Shown piece by piece: positions 36,688-46,564 of a stretch of DNA of 64,000 nucleotides (positions are counted from its first letter, which is position 1; each line of letters starts with the position of its first letter). The notes below the pieces were generated by a model. That model ran no database searches. It saw only the letters and a list, made by a program, of their open reading frames with translations, and was not told the DNA's origin. The position numbers and the translations under genes are program-made. The stretch lies in NCBI GenBank assembly GCA_019421365.1, contig JAHZFJ010000010.1, positions 89,132 through 153,131 on the forward strand, read 5' to 3'. The DNA is from Lachnospiraceae bacterium. GTDB lineage: Bacteria > Bacillota > Clostridia > Lachnospirales > Lachnospiraceae.

Positions 36688-38478
36688 TTATTTATATAGT
36701 GGTCCATAGAATTTACATGCATCGAAATCAGCTGCTTCCTTATTCTGTGTACCGAAAGAAGCCCAGCTATGTGGACGGAAGATTCTCTCATCAGAAACAT
36801 TATGCATATTAACAGGGATACGAAGCATCGAAGCCAATGTAATTAAACGATCGCCTACATGTCCATAAACAGTTACACCATGGTTTGCTCCCCAGTTAGC
36901 CATTACACTATATACATCTTTGAAAGCACCTTCACCAGTAAGATTTGGTACAAACCAAGTAGTTGGCCAAGTACGGTCTGTTCTTACATCAATTGTATTA
37001 TGTACATCATCTTCAAGAACAGCTGTATGTCCTTCTGCAATCTGAAGCACCGGACCAATACCATCTACGATATTCATACGTAACATAGTAACTGGCATCT
37101 CAGCCATTGTCTTAAAGTGTGATGAAAAGCCACCGCCTCTGAAATATTCATAGTTACCACGACACCAATCAGTTGCATCTGTACACGCTTTGATATCCTC
37201 ATCTGTCATATCCCAGAATGGTTTCATAACACCATTACCATCTTCATCTTTACTTGCACCAGTTCCATCAAGAGCTGTTGCACCTGAGTTTATTAGATGG
37301 ATAAAGCCATCTTTAGCAATTCCACTTGGAGCTTTACCAGTTACTCGCTCACAAGCTTCTTTACTCCAATATGTTCTAACATCATGAAAACATGGAGCTG
37401 TGTTTGTTACTAAAGTACCAAGTAACATTGCTACACCGTTACATGTATCATTCTCTGTTGCAAAGGCTGTTGGCATCTTAGGACCATTCCAGTCAAATGA
37501 TGACGCCATAATTGCTTCCATAAAGTCACCGTTTGGTAACCAGTCTGTCCACATTCTTTGACCTTGAAAACCACCTGCAATACCGTTTCTTCCAAGTGCC
37601 TCTTCATGCCATCCCATATCACCTAATTTTTCATTACCATAGATGATATCTCTTGCGATTAGTGTTTGTTTTACAACAAACTCCCAATCTTTATCTGCTG
37701 GTACTACCTTAGATTTTGTGATAATCTCTGGGAGGTCTTTTCCTGCATTGCAATCAAAACCTTCTTTACAATATTCTTTTACCCAAGCAAGTGCCTTCTC
37801 ATATTCTTCATGATCATAGATTTCCAGTGTAATACGACGTATTATCTCTGTCATATCAACCCATTCTGCACGTATTCCCAAGTACTTTTGGAAGAATTCA
37901 GCATTGCAATAAGAACCTGCGATTCCCATAGCAACTCCACCTAGATTAACATAAGCTTTATTCTTCATACTACCAACTGCAATTGCACAACGAGCAAATG
38001 TTAGAATCTTCTCTTGTACATCTGCAGGCACACTCTTGTCATCCATATCTTGTACGTCATGTCCATAAATTGAAAACGCTGGTAACCCTCTCTGTGCATG
38101 TGCTGCAAGTACCGCAGCAAGATATACTGCTCCCGGTCTTTCTGTACCGTTAAAGCCCCAAACTGCTTTGATGGTATGTGGATCCATATCGAATGTCTCC
38201 GTTCCATAGCACCAACATGGAGTAACCGTTAGTGTAGCACAAACCTTCTCTTTACCAAATTGTTCTGCACAACTTGCTGCTTCCGCACCACTACCAATTG
38301 TAGTGTCTGAGATAACACATTGTACTGGTGTACCATCAGGATATCTTAGATTTGTTTCAATTAACTGTGCTGCTGCTTTTGCCATATTCATTGTCTGTGT
38401 CTCAAGACTTTCTCTAACACCGCCCCATCTTCCATCTATAGTTGGGCGAATTCCAATTTTAGGATAATTCATCTTCAT
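36688..38478 (-). CDS. fucI: L-fucose isomerase
   Basis: A 596-residue cytoplasmic Mn-dependent isomerase converting L-fucose to L-fuculose, close to the E. coli length (591). The N-terminus [22 protein letters not shown] and [39 protein letters not shown] and [14 protein letters not shown] are characteristic. The C-terminal [14 protein letters not shown] segment ([15 protein letters not shown]) is present. The ATG at 38478 follows AAAGGAAG by 7 bases; an upstream TTG at 38496 is less likely. It is the last gene of the kinase-aldolase-isomerase cluster, transcribed aldolase first. Confidence 0.96.
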   Translation of the reverse strand: MKMNYPKIGIRPTIDGRWGGVRESLETQTMNMAKAAAQLIETNLRYPDGTPVQCVISDTTIGSGAEAASCAEQFGKEKVCATLTVTPCWCYGTETFDMDPHTIKAVWGFNGTERPGAVYLAAVLAAHAQRGLPAFSIYGHDVQDMDDKSVPADVQEKILTFARCAIAVGSMKNKAYVNLGGVAMGIAGSYCNAEFFQKYLGIRAEWVDMTEIIRRITLEIYDHEEYEKALAWVKEYCKEGFDCNAGKDLPEIITKSKVVPADKDWEFVVKQTLIARDIIYGNEKLGDMGWHEEALGRNGIAGGFQGQRMWTDWLPNGDFMEAIMASSFDWNGPKMPTAFATENDTCNGVAMLLGTLVTNTAPCFHDVRTYWSKEACERVTGKAPSGIAKDGFIHLINSGATALDGTGASKDEDGNGVMKPFWDMTDEDIKACTDATDWCRGNYEYFRGGGFSSHFKTMAEMPVTMLRMNIVDGIGPVLQIAEGHTAVLEDDVHNTIDVRTDRTWPTTWFVPNLTGEGAFKDVYSVMANWGANHGVTVYGHVGDRLITLASMLRIPVNMHNVSDERIFRPHSWASFGTQNKEAADFDACKFYGPLYK

Positions 38479-38512
38479 TGGTTTTCTTCCTTTCAAATTT
38501 ATTTTTATAATA

Positions 38513-39982
38513 TTAACCCTGCATTAACTCTAAAAATCTCTTATACCCTTCGTTCCACAAATCATGGTCACTCGGTTCATAGATTATTATCTCAGGTGAG
38601 CCTGCGATTCCCCCACGAATCTCTTGTAGGCTATCAAACTCTCCCAGTGCCATTAGTTGTAGTGCAACGTTTCCTATAATAGTTGCTTCTACTGGTCCTG
38701 CAAAAACTTGTAATCCAAGGGAATTTGCTGTCATCTGGCATAGTAATTTGCTTTGGATTCCGCCGCCGACCATATATAGCTTATGATACTCCTTGCCTGT
38801 ACAATCGCTTAACTGTTTTATGCTGTATCGATATTTCATAGCCAAACTTTCATTAATACAACGAACGATTTCACCGATTGTCTGTGGAACATATTGATTT
38901 GTTCTTCTACAATATTCTTTGATTCGCGAAGGAATATCACCTGCTGGTCCGAATTCTTCTGCATCAGGATCAATAAAACATTGTAATGGTTTTGCTTCTT
39001 TTGCTAATTGTTCTAATTCACCAAACGAATATTCTTTTCCTTCTAAAATCCACTGTCTTCTACTCTCTTGTATCAACCATAATCCTATAATATTCTTAAG
39101 GAATGACGTTTTCTCTTCACAGCCACCTTCGTTGGTAACATTCAATCGATTGCTTTCCTCATTAATAATAGGTGTATCAAGCTCTGTTCCAAGTAATGAC
39201 CAAGTTCCACAACTTAAGAATACAAAATCCTTTTCAGTCGCCGGAACACTAACCATGGCACTCTGTGTATCATGAGAGGCAATCGCAATAACCTTAGCTG
39301 GTTCTACACCGAGTTCCTCACAGATCTCTGCGCTTAAAGTTCCAACTATCGTTGGACAGGATACAATAGGTTGTAACAACTTCTTTGGTAATCCTAACTT
39401 AGCCATCACTGTTTCAGACCATTTCTTACTCTTAGCATCAAGTAATTGTGTTGTGGAGGCAATCGAATACTCACTGTATTTCTCACCTGTTAGAAAATAC
39501 CCAAACAAGTCAGGAGTTAACAGCATAGCATCTGCACGTTCTAACAATTCCGGTCGATTTTGTTTAATGGATAACAATTGGAATACCGTATTCAGTTCCA
39601 TAAATTGATTCCCTGTAATTTGATAAAATGTATCTTTATCAAGTAAACGAAAACTCTCTTCCATCATTCCTTTTGTTCTAGTATCACGATAATGAATACT
39701 GTTTTCTAGCAGGTTACCGTCTTTGTCTAATAATCCAAAATCAACACCCCAAGTGTCGATTCCAATACTATCAAACCCACCTTCTAACTTTGCCTTACGT
39801 ATGCCTTGCTTAATCTCATGAAACAGTCGTAATGTATCCCAATACATTGTTTTATGTACGATTACAGGTTCATTGGCAAATCGATGAATCTCTTTTATAT
39901 GTATTTCACCATCAACTAATGTACCTAGCATAGCTCTACCACTAGAAGCACCAAAATCAAATGCTAATACTCTTTTTCCCAT
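38513..39982 (-). CDS. fucK: L-fuculokinase, of the rhamnulokinase-like FGGY subgroup
   Basis: A 489-residue FGGY-family sugar kinase. The N-terminus [14 protein letters not shown], the [13 protein letters not shown] segment and the [13 protein letters not shown] [13 protein letters not shown] phosphate loop resemble RhaB rhamnulokinases more than classical FucK. The adenosine motif [20 protein letters not shown] is intact. The position between L-fucose isomerase and a fuculose-1-phosphate-type aldolase argues for L-fuculose as the substrate. Rhamnulose use cannot be excluded, as no rhamnose isomerase is nearby. Its ribosome binding site GAGGAG overlaps the stop of the aldolase gene, with a long 12-base spacing. 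Confidence 0.88.
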   Translation of the reverse strand: MGKRVLAFDFGASSGRAMLGTLVDGEIHIKEIHRFANEPVIVHKTMYWDTLRLFHEIKQGIRKAKLEGGFDSIGIDTWGVDFGLLDKDGNLLENSIHYRDTRTKGMMEESFRLLDKDTFYQITGNQFMELNTVFQLLSIKQNRPELLERADAMLLTPDLFGYFLTGEKYSEYSIASTTQLLDAKSKKWSETVMAKLGLPKKLLQPIVSCPTIVGTLSAEICEELGVEPAKVIAIASHDTQSAMVSVPATEKDFVFLSCGTWSLLGTELDTPIINEESNRLNVTNEGGCEEKTSFLKNIIGLWLIQESRRQWILEGKEYSFGELEQLAKEAKPLQCFIDPDAEEFGPAGDIPSRIKEYCRRTNQYVPQTIGEIVRCINESLAMKYRYSIKQLSDCTGKEYHKLYMVGGGIQSKLLCQMTANSLGLQVFAGPVEATIIGNVALQLMALGEFDSLQEIRGGIAGSPEIIIYEPSDHDLWNEGYKRFLELMQG

Positions 39983-39991
39983 ATACCGACA

Positions 39992-40705
39992 TTACTCCTC
40001 GTCATTGTATTTCTTATAACCTGGATGTTTACCAGTTACCCCATATCCTTCACGCATACTAATTAAACGATCAATATTCTCTCTTGATATTTCCTTTGCT
40101 CCTCCTAAGAGTGTAGCCGTAAGGTTAATCTTAGCAAATAATTCCAATGTTTCCATTCTATAATATGCAGTTATCAAATCTGAACCAACTGTTAATGCGC
40201 CGTGATTCATTAATAATACAGCATCATGTTCTCCAAGGTATGGTGCAATTGCATCGGGTACTTCATACGTAGATGGTGTTCCATATGGAGTTACTGGAAT
40301 TGAGCCTAGTGCGATTACAGTCTCAATCATATTGTAACTGTCTAAGGATTTTTGTGCTACAGCATATCCAGTCGCTACTGGTGGATGTGCATGTACAACC
40401 GATCCAACATCTTCTCTTTCAGTATAGCAACGTAGATGCATCTTAATCTCTGATGAAGCACGGTACCCATCCATTCCTTCTATTACATTGCCCTCTTTAT
40501 CAATCTTAACAATCTTTTCAGGTGTAATAAAACTCTTACTAATTCCTGTTGGTGTAGCTAAGAATGTATTGTCGTCTAATTTCACTGTTACATTACCATC
40601 GTTTGCTGCCACCCAACCCAATTGCCACATCTTGTGACATACATCACACATTTGCTCCTTAATTTGTTGTTCAATTTGCTGTTGATTGTTCATTATGTAA
40701 TTCAT
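39992..40705 (-). CDS. fucA: L-fuculose-1-phosphate aldolase (class II aldolase)
   Basis: A 237-residue zinc aldolase that splits L-fuculose 1-phosphate into dihydroxyacetone phosphate and L-lactaldehyde. Glu86 (SSEIKMH), His105/His107 (VVHAHPP) and His168 (LMNHGALTVG) match the catalytic Glu and the zinc-binding His residues of E. coli FucA. NDGNVTVK and TPTGISKSF form the phosphate-binding region. The frame opens at 40747, but AGGAAG about 9 bases before the ATG at 40705 fits better. It is the first gene of the fucose operon, divergent from the DeoR regulator. Confidence 0.93.
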   Translation of the reverse strand: MNYIMNNQQQIEQQIKEQMCDVCHKMWQLGWVAANDGNVTVKLDDNTFLATPTGISKSFITPEKIVKIDKEGNVIEGMDGYRASSEIKMHLRCYTEREDVGSVVHAHPPVATGYAVAQKSLDSYNMIETVIALGSIPVTPYGTPSTYEVPDAIAPYLGEHDAVLLMNHGALTVGSDLITAYYRMETLELFAKINLTATLLGGAKEISRENIDRLISMREGYGVTGKHPGYKKYNDEE

Positions 40706-40895
40706 TCCTTTCTTCTTCCTGGACCTTCCAGTTTCTAGTTCTTTCAAAGCTTGTATTTATCGATATTATAATTAATCGTTTAATACTCACAGCTAGTGAT
40801 TCTTCATAATTAATCTTTTTTACTAACTTTTTTATTGATTTTTACATTAACATTATATATTCATTCTATATTGTCGTCTATCTATGGCAGTCATA

Positions 40896-40924
40896 TTGAA
40901 CAATTCTCACAAATCTGCTATAAT
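40896..40924 (+). promoter_or_regulatory. Extended -10 promoter of the DeoR regulator gene
   Basis: TTGAAC (40896-40901), 17 bases, TATAAT (40919-40924), with TGC directly before the -10 box. Transcription should start near 40931, inside the operator candidate. Confidence 0.75.
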
Positions 40925-40927
40925 AAC

Positions 40928-40953
40928 TAATCAGATTTAATCATTTTTAATCA
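40928..40953 (+). promoter_or_regulatory. Three TAATCA repeats at exact 10-bp intervals (operator candidate)
   Basis: TAATCA occurs at 40928, 40938 and 40948, one helical turn apart, between the -10 box and the ribosome binding site of the DeoR gene. This is well placed for autoregulation and, with similar TTAATC words on the aldolase side (about 40769 and 40818), for control of the fucose operon. Confidence 0.6.
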
Positions 40954-40966
40954 CGAGGTGTATACT

Positions 40967-41725
40967 ATGTTATCATATGAAAGACAAAATCAAATTCTCG
41001 ATCTATTAAATGAAAATCAAAGTGTAACAGTAGCTTATCTTTGTAAGAAATTATTTGCGAGTGGAGCAACAATACGAAGGGATTTAGCTGAGATGGAAAG
41101 CAAAGGATTGCTCACACGAATCCGTGGTGGGGCTGCTATTATGAAAGGGATTAATCAAGATGATTCTTTGTTGGTACGATCTCAGAAAAATCTAGATAAG
41201 AAAAAGATTCTCGCACAACTTGCACTTACATATATTCATGACTTCGATACCATATTCTTTGACTCAAGTTCCACGATTACTGTATTAGCCAAGCAGCTTA
41301 CTCTTTACCAAAAACTTACAGTTGTTACTAATGGACTAGCTACTATTAATGTACTTAATGAATACAAACATATCAATCTAATAGTAAGTGGAGGCCGAAT
41401 TCATAATCATTCCTCTATCGTAGGACAACCTGCTATTGATACTTTCTCAAATTATCGTGCCGATAAACTTATCTTTTCTTGTTGTGGCGCCTCTATTACG
41501 GGTGGTATTACGGAGGCTAACGAAGATAACGCCATGGTTAAAAGACAGATGTTTAAGAGTTCTAAACAACATATTCTCCTCTGTGACAGTACTAAACTTG
41601 GTCAAGAATTCTTCTGTAAAACCTGTGATTTAACAGACCTAGATGTTCTAATTACTGATACGAAACCAAGTGATCTTATACTTAATTCACTTCCTTCTAC
41701 ATTAGAAGTAATCTATCCAAATTAA
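40967..41725 (+). CDS. DeoR-family regulator of the fucose operon
   Basis: The 252 residues begin with a DeoR helix-turn-helix (ERQNQILDLLNENQSVTVAYL, then FASGATIRRDLAEMESKGLLTRIRGGA), followed by the DeoRC sugar-phosphate sensor domain with the phosphate-binding DSSSTITVLA and VVTNGLATI. GAGGTG precedes the ATG at 40967 by 6 bases. It is divergent from fucA-fucK-fucI and probably responds to L-fuculose 1-phosphate, as in related systems (inference). Confidence 0.92.
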   Translation: MLSYERQNQILDLLNENQSVTVAYLCKKLFASGATIRRDLAEMESKGLLTRIRGGAAIMKGINQDDSLLVRSQKNLDKKKILAQLALTYIHDFDTIFFDSSSTITVLAKQLTLYQKLTVVTNGLATINVLNEYKHINLIVSGGRIHNHSSIVGQPAIDTFSNYRADKLIFSCCGASITGGITEANEDNAMVKRQMFKSSKQHILLCDSTKLGQEFFCKTCDLTDLDVLITDTKPSDLILNSLPSTLEVIYPN

Positions 41726-41878
41726 TTACAATTGTCATATCATTGTTACTATTATAATATTTTTTAATCTTTTTCTAAGTAAACTCATGACAAATCACAC
41801 TAGTTATATTTACTTAAATTGGTATAATCTCTTATAGCTGAGGCGATATTACGTACTAACAAGTGAAGGAGAGTATAC

Positions 41879-42277
41879 ATGAAAGTCTTTATTATCCTTA
41901 CTATCTTCTTACTTACGACAACTGCTTTATTAAGAGGAACAGATAAAAAAGTTGGCGATACGGTGTTAGTTGAATGTAATGGTGTGAAAGAAGAATTGAC
42001 AATTGACGCAATTATAAACGCTAAATTGTTTAATAGTGGAATGGTTAGTTTTGTTAATCACGAAACTATGAGGGATTTATTCAATGTACCTTCTTCTAAT
42101 CAAATTACCTTCCTTACTGATTTAGATCTAGATACTTTCGTTCCCAAACCACTTATACAAGTTACTCACTCTGCAAAGGCCGCTAAATACGGTACCGGCA
42201 TTATTCGTTTGGTAGATGGGCAAATCGTTGAACACGTTGATGTTTGCGATGAGGATATTGTTACAGTAACTGCGTAA
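41879..42277 (+). pseudogene. Chimeric remnant of a MacB/FtsX-type ABC transporter
   Basis: The 132-residue frame is a patchwork. Residues 1-18 are a hydrophobic segment. Residues about 20-90 (KKVGDTVLVECNGVKEEL to FVNHETMRDLF) resemble the extracellular domain of an FtsX-type permease. Residues about 93-120 (QVTHSAKAAKYGTGIIRLVDG) match the H-loop and C-terminal end of a LolD/MacB-type ATPase. These parts never occur in this order in an intact transporter, so two ABC genes appear fused by deletion. The reading frame and ribosome binding site (AAGGAG at 7 bases) are intact, so a chimeric product could still be made. Confidence 0.6.
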
Positions 42278-42296
42278 GTAAAGAAGCATAAGAAGA

Positions 42297-42352
42297 AAGG
42301 CAATTCTCATATGAAGCTACCTCTAAGAGGTCTCATATAAGAATTGCCTTTT
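42297..42352. terminator. Bidirectional terminator
   Basis: AAAGGCAATTCTCATATGA pairs with TCATATAAGAATTGCCTTT (one mismatch), with a small CCTC/GAGG hairpin in the loop. It lies after the ABC remnant. Confidence 0.85.
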
Positions 42353-42370
42353 AATTATTTTCAGTTACTC

Positions 42371-42440
42371 TAACTTTGCTCATAAAAAACTTCATTATAT
42401 CAGTTACCTACTTCAAAGAATCTTCAACTGCGTAGTTTGA
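42371..42440 (-). repeat. AACTTCGCAC repeat, copy 4 (reverse orientation)
   Basis: Read on the minus strand: AACTACGCAGTTGAAGATTC, GTAACTGATATAATGAAG and TTTTATGAGCAAAGTT, collinear with the copies at 7185 and 19736. It lies between the convergent ABC remnant and the second chemoreceptor, reaching to within two bases of the latter's stop codon. Confidence 0.65.
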
Positions 42441-42441
42441 G

Positions 42442-44136
42442 TCAATTATTTAATTTAAATCTTGCAACCATTTCACGTAGAGTTTCTGCCTGTGCTGTAA
42501 GTTCTTCAGAAGCACCTGCACTTTGTTCCGAAACTTTTGTTTGACCTTCGATTACTTTTGAAATCTGTTCAATTCCCTTAGTTACTTCATCTAAAGCATT
42601 CGCCTGACTACTAGAAGCTTGTGATATTAAATCAATGTTCTCCCCAAGTTCCTTGGCTTTTGCTACCGTTTTGCGCAACATATCTGCTGTCTTATCAACT
42701 TTTGTATTACCAAGTTCTACGGCTCTTAATGAAGCTTCGATAAATATATTAGAATTGTTCGCTGCTGTCGCACTCTCAGCTGCTAATTTACTAACTTGGT
42801 CTGCTACAACAGCAAAACCACGACCTGCTTCACCTGCTCTTGCAGCCTCTATAGAAGCGTTCAACGCTAATAGATTCGTCTGTTCAGCGATACCCTCAAT
42901 TGTTTGAATAATTTGAAAGATTTGTTTGGAAGATTCTGAAATGTCGTTCATGGCAGTAACAACTGCTTCCATCTGCATGTTTGAATTATTAAGTTCCTCT
43001 CCCATAATTCTTGCCAATTTGTCAGCATTACTTGCATTATTAGCTGTTCTATCAACTTCATCGAAGATATTCTCAATCGTTGCTTGCAATTCTTCGATAG
43101 AACTAGCTTGATCAGCAGTGCCCTCTGCTATGGCTTGAGCCGTAGCTGCTATTTGTTGTGAGCCACCTGCTACTAAATCAGCCGAGAGATTTGTTTGTTT
43201 CATAAAGGAATTCATATTCGTTAATATGTTTTGAATAGATTCTTTTATCGATTTCAGCTGTCCAACATATTCTGCTGTAAGAGATACCGTCAAATCTTGG
43301 TCTGCAATTGCATTAAGAGCAAAACTAACTTCACTAATCATTCCATTTAGATTTTGCTTCATCTGAACGATTGATCCAACCATTTCTCCTACTTCTGTTT
43401 GGTCAACCTCCATATCAAATTCTTGTGCTAATTCACCATTCGAAATATGTTCCATCTGTCTCTTCACTCGAATAATTGGATTAAGTAACTCATCATTAGA
43501 GAAACGTAGAAACTTTCCAACAAGAATAAACAACACGATTAACACAATAACGACATCTGCATTTGCCCAATATGCCAAGAATCTCGAACTGCTAATTCGA
43601 GAATCAAATCTTTTTGTTACCTCGTTTGATAATTGATCTATACTTGTTACCAATGTCGTTTTAGTATTCTCATATTCCGTACTGAAAATCTCGCTCATCG
43701 CCCCATCTAAATCACCACTGGCCATCATGGAAAAGATTTCTTCATTCATTGTAATTAACTGTTGATATGTACCATCTGCATCTTCTAAAAGCTGCTTTTC
43801 ATTTCCTTTTAATCCTAGCTCATTTATCTTTTGGAGTGATAATTCAACTGTACCTTCCTCTTTTACTAACTCGTTGTATTCGTCCATATATATTGCATTT
43901 TGATTTGTGATATAACATGTGGCCTTATACATCATCTGTTGTGTAGCCAACTGATACTCTTGTATTGCTGTCAATGAATTGTGTTGGTTAGTAAAATTTC
44001 TTTGTAGTGCATTACTCTGCAAAACTTGAAGTACCATCATTATGATACCAAACGTAATGCAAATTCTAAGCCCTTTTCTCCACTTTCTCATTCTAACAGA
44101 TTGTTTTACTATCTTCTTACTTCCCTGTTTTTTCAC
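42442..44136 (-). CDS. Methyl-accepting chemotaxis protein
   Basis: The 564 residues comprise membrane segment 1 (about 25-43), an extracellular helical sensor (about 44-185), membrane segment 2 (about 187-210) and HAMP (about 212-265). The signalling domain has the tip [40 protein letters not shown]. The architecture is the same as the receptor at 33676 but the sensor is unrelated by eye. GTG start, with AGGAGG 7 bases upstream. Preceded by a 400-bp AT-rich region. Confidence 0.95.
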   Translation of the reverse strand: MKKQGSKKIVKQSVRMRKWRKGLRICITFGIIMMVLQVLQSNALQRNFTNQHNSLTAIQEYQLATQQMMYKATCYITNQNAIYMDEYNELVKEEGTVELSLQKINELGLKGNEKQLLEDADGTYQQLITMNEEIFSMMASGDLDGAMSEIFSTEYENTKTTLVTSIDQLSNEVTKRFDSRISSSRFLAYWANADVVIVLIVLFILVGKFLRFSNDELLNPIIRVKRQMEHISNGELAQEFDMEVDQTEVGEMVGSIVQMKQNLNGMISEVSFALNAIADQDLTVSLTAEYVGQLKSIKESIQNILTNMNSFMKQTNLSADLVAGGSQQIAATAQAIAEGTADQASSIEELQATIENIFDEVDRTANNASNADKLARIMGEELNNSNMQMEAVVTAMNDISESSKQIFQIIQTIEGIAEQTNLLALNASIEAARAGEAGRGFAVVADQVSKLAAESATAANNSNIFIEASLRAVELGNTKVDKTADMLRKTVAKAKELGENIDLISQASSSQANALDEVTKGIEQISKVIEGQTKVSEQSAGASEELTAQAETLREMVARFKLNN

Positions 44137-44565
44137 TTATAAGCCTCCTCTGTAATTTATTATCCGTATACATTAGATATTTCATCTTTACATAAAAAAC
44201 CAAGCTGTTTTACTATTTCTTCTATTATTTATTCTATAATGTTCCATTATATTTCATAATCTGCAAATTAACAAGCTTATTTTTTGTAGTATTTTTGTAC
44301 ATTTTGTAATTAATAGTTTTTATAATACTATTGCTACCTTTTTTCATGTAAATCAAATTATAGTATTAATTACAATTATTTATATATTTACCAACTTATT
44401 TACATATTTTATATTTAATTAATTGACAATTCAGCTTGTACTTGTTAATATTTATTATATTTTAGTATTTTTTGTTATTTGCAATAGTTTTATGTAGCTT
44501 ATTAGTTTTATTAAGTAAAAGTCTTTAAAACATTAAATATGATAACACAGAAAGGTACGATTAAT
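44137..44565. promoter_or_regulatory. AT-rich divergent intergenic region with a promoter for the GH3-family gene
   Basis: An approximately 430-bp gap with no coding frame and very high AT content. TTGACA (44423-44428), 17 bases, and TAATAT (44446-44451) make a good plus-strand promoter, about 110 bases before the GH3-family start codon. I see no other structure. Confidence 0.5.
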
Positions 44566-46272
44566 ATGACAAACAATTTGCACAACCTATATTTACAAAT
44601 CATCTCTGATGGAACTCACTATAAGAAGGAATTTGATGAGATAGCAAAAAATCCTAGCGAATATAACAAGAACCTACTCCTCAATCTCTTAAAATCAAAT
44701 GCATCTACAGAATTTGGTCAATTACATGACTTTGCAAATATTACTTCTGTAGAAAAATATAAAAACTCTATGCCTATAACCAAATACGATGATTATGCTC
44801 CTTATATTGATAGAATGATTCATGAACATCAAGATAACTTATTGACTAGTTATCCTATTAGTCACTATATGGAATCCTCTGGAACTCAAGGAACAGCTAA
44901 ATATCTCCCTCTTTCCAACCCATCTAAAGAAATCATAAATACACTGTCAAAACAACTCTTTTCTAGAATCTGCGACTTAATGGGTGATACATGGACATAT
45001 GATAAATTATTAATGTTGATTATCCCTGCTGACCGAACACTTAACGACTATGCTGACCGCAATTCTCTATCAACAGAGCTTTTCATCGGTATCTTCGAAG
45101 ATAATATGTCTGATTTCGTTGTATCTCCGATGCTCGCATACGAGAAAGGACGAACTGTCGATACCCAATACCTTCATGCCATGTTTGCACTATCAGATGA
45201 AAATATGCGCTCAATCTTCTCTCCTTTTATGTCATTCATTCTCGAATTCATTCACTATGTCAATGTTAATAAAGAAATGCTTATCCAAAATATTGAGATG
45301 GGTACCATTGATGCTTCTATCAATATATCAGAAGAAGACCGTTCTACACTGTTACCAATGATTAAGCCAAACAAAGAAAGAGCAGTTCAATTAAGAGAAA
45401 TCTTCGAAACATATCCTCATACTTGGCCTCAAAAAGTATGGCCTAATCTTGAGCTTATCTTAAGTACTTGCAGTGGTAGCTTCCTTGAATGTACTGAAGT
45501 AGTTCGTAGATATGTTGGAGATGATATCAATATTATGGGGCTAGGATTCGGCTCTAGTGAATGTGTATTTTCTATGCCTGTTGAATTAAACCAAAACGAT
45601 GCTGTACTACTACCTCATACAGGATTCTTTGAATTCCTACCACTTGGTGAGAGTAATTATACTAAGACATTAACCTTAGATGAAATTGAAGTCGGTAAAG
45701 ATTATGAAATTCTTGTAACGACCATATCCGGCCTCTATCGTTATCAAATGCGTGATGCAGTTACAGTGACTGGTACTTATTTTAATACCCCTAAGATTCA
45801 ATTCTCACACCGAATTGATCAAACTGTAAATATTTTTGGCGAAAAAACTTCTGAATTATTACTTAGGAAAATTGTTTACGAAACAGCCTCTGAAAATGGT
45901 TTGAATATCCAGGATTACAGTGTTTACCCTGATACTACATCATCACCTATGAGATATGTATTCTTTATAGAGTTCGTCAATGATGTGCTTAGCATATCTC
46001 GTGAACAGATGCAAGAGTCGATGGAAAAGAAATTACGGAGTGCCAATTTCCTCTACGACCTATTCTCTAGCTCTGGAAAACTAGCCCCATTAGAGCTTCA
46101 TATATTACAAAAAAATTCTTATATTAATTATAAACAGTATTTACTTAATAAAGGCCAAAACATCTCACAGATTAAGCCTGTACGTATAATATCCAACGCT
46201 AAGATAAAAGACTTTTTTCTTGACTATATCGACCACAAGCTAGAAGAATCTCCTGAATTAATTACGAATTAA
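44566..46272 (+). CDS. GH3-family (auxin-responsive GH3/JAR1-like) acyl-adenylase
   Basis: The 568 residues match the GH3 branch of the adenylate-forming enzymes. Landmarks are the phosphate-binding loop ESSGTQGTAKYLPLS (about residues 107-121), TCSGSFLECTEVV, GLGFGSSECVFSMPVE (the ATP/AMP-binding SSE motif) and YRYQMRDAVTVTG with the conserved Asp. Plant GH3 enzymes attach amino acids to plant hormones; bacterial homologues are largely uncharacterised. The ATG at 44566 with AAAGG 10 bases upstream is preferred to an ATG at 44539 without a site. No neighbouring gene suggests a substrate. Confidence 0.85.
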   Translation: MTNNLHNLYLQIISDGTHYKKEFDEIAKNPSEYNKNLLLNLLKSNASTEFGQLHDFANITSVEKYKNSMPITKYDDYAPYIDRMIHEHQDNLLTSYPISHYMESSGTQGTAKYLPLSNPSKEIINTLSKQLFSRICDLMGDTWTYDKLLMLIIPADRTLNDYADRNSLSTELFIGIFEDNMSDFVVSPMLAYEKGRTVDTQYLHAMFALSDENMRSIFSPFMSFILEFIHYVNVNKEMLIQNIEMGTIDASINISEEDRSTLLPMIKPNKERAVQLREIFETYPHTWPQKVWPNLELILSTCSGSFLECTEVVRRYVGDDINIMGLGFGSSECVFSMPVELNQNDAVLLPHTGFFEFLPLGESNYTKTLTLDEIEVGKDYEILVTTISGLYRYQMRDAVTVTGTYFNTPKIQFSHRIDQTVNIFGEKTSELLLRKIVYETASENGLNIQDYSVYPDTTSSPMRYVFFIEFVNDVLSISREQMQESMEKKLRSANFLYDLFSSSGKLAPLELHILQKNSYINYKQYLLNKGQNISQIKPVRIISNAKIKDFFLDYIDHKLEESPELITN

Positions 46273-46273
46273 C

Positions 46274-46352
46274 AATCGTAAACGGTTCTCCATTCCTAAA
46301 CCTACCTATGCTTTAAGGCCGAACAAAGGAATGCATAAAACGGTTTGTGATT
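46274..46352. repeat. Imperfect long hairpin after the GH3-family gene
   Basis: AATCGTAAACGGTT...CATTCCT pairs with AGGAATG...AACGGTTTGTGATT. It is a mismatched stem of about 24 pairs around a 30-base loop, starting just after the stop codon of the GH3-family gene. Confidence 0.45.
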
Positions 46353-46381
46353 ATGAGGAATAACTATAAGATTTACATAAC

Positions 46382-46470
46382 AAAAAGACAATCTTCATGG
46401 TTTTTATGTGGACTCACGGATATTATATATCCGTGCTCCACACAAAAAACCCTTTGAAAATCGTCTTTTT
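46382..46470. repeat. 89-base long hairpin with stepwise stems
   Basis: Nested pairs from outside in: AAAAAGAC/GTCTTTTT, GGTTTTT/AAAAACC, GTGGA/TCCAC, CACGGATAT/ATATCCGTG with a TAT loop. It could be a very strong bidirectional terminator for the convergent GH3 and threonine aldolase genes, or a small non-autonomous element. Confidence 0.65.
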
Positions 46471-46501
46471 ACTATGTCTATTCCATCGTAATTTATAACT
46501 C

Positions 46502-46560
46502 AAACTTCGCACATAAAAACTTCATCTAATGTAGGTAATTGCTATATTCTAAGAATAACT
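46502..46560 (-). repeat. AACTTCGCAC repeat, copy 5 (reverse orientation, one end intact)
   Basis: AACTTCGCACATAAAAACTT followed by CATCTAATGTAGGTAATTGCT is the reverse complement of the right half of the other copies. The other end has decayed. It lies in the same convergent gap, next to the threonine aldolase stop. Confidence 0.65.
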
Positions 46561-46564
46561 ATCT

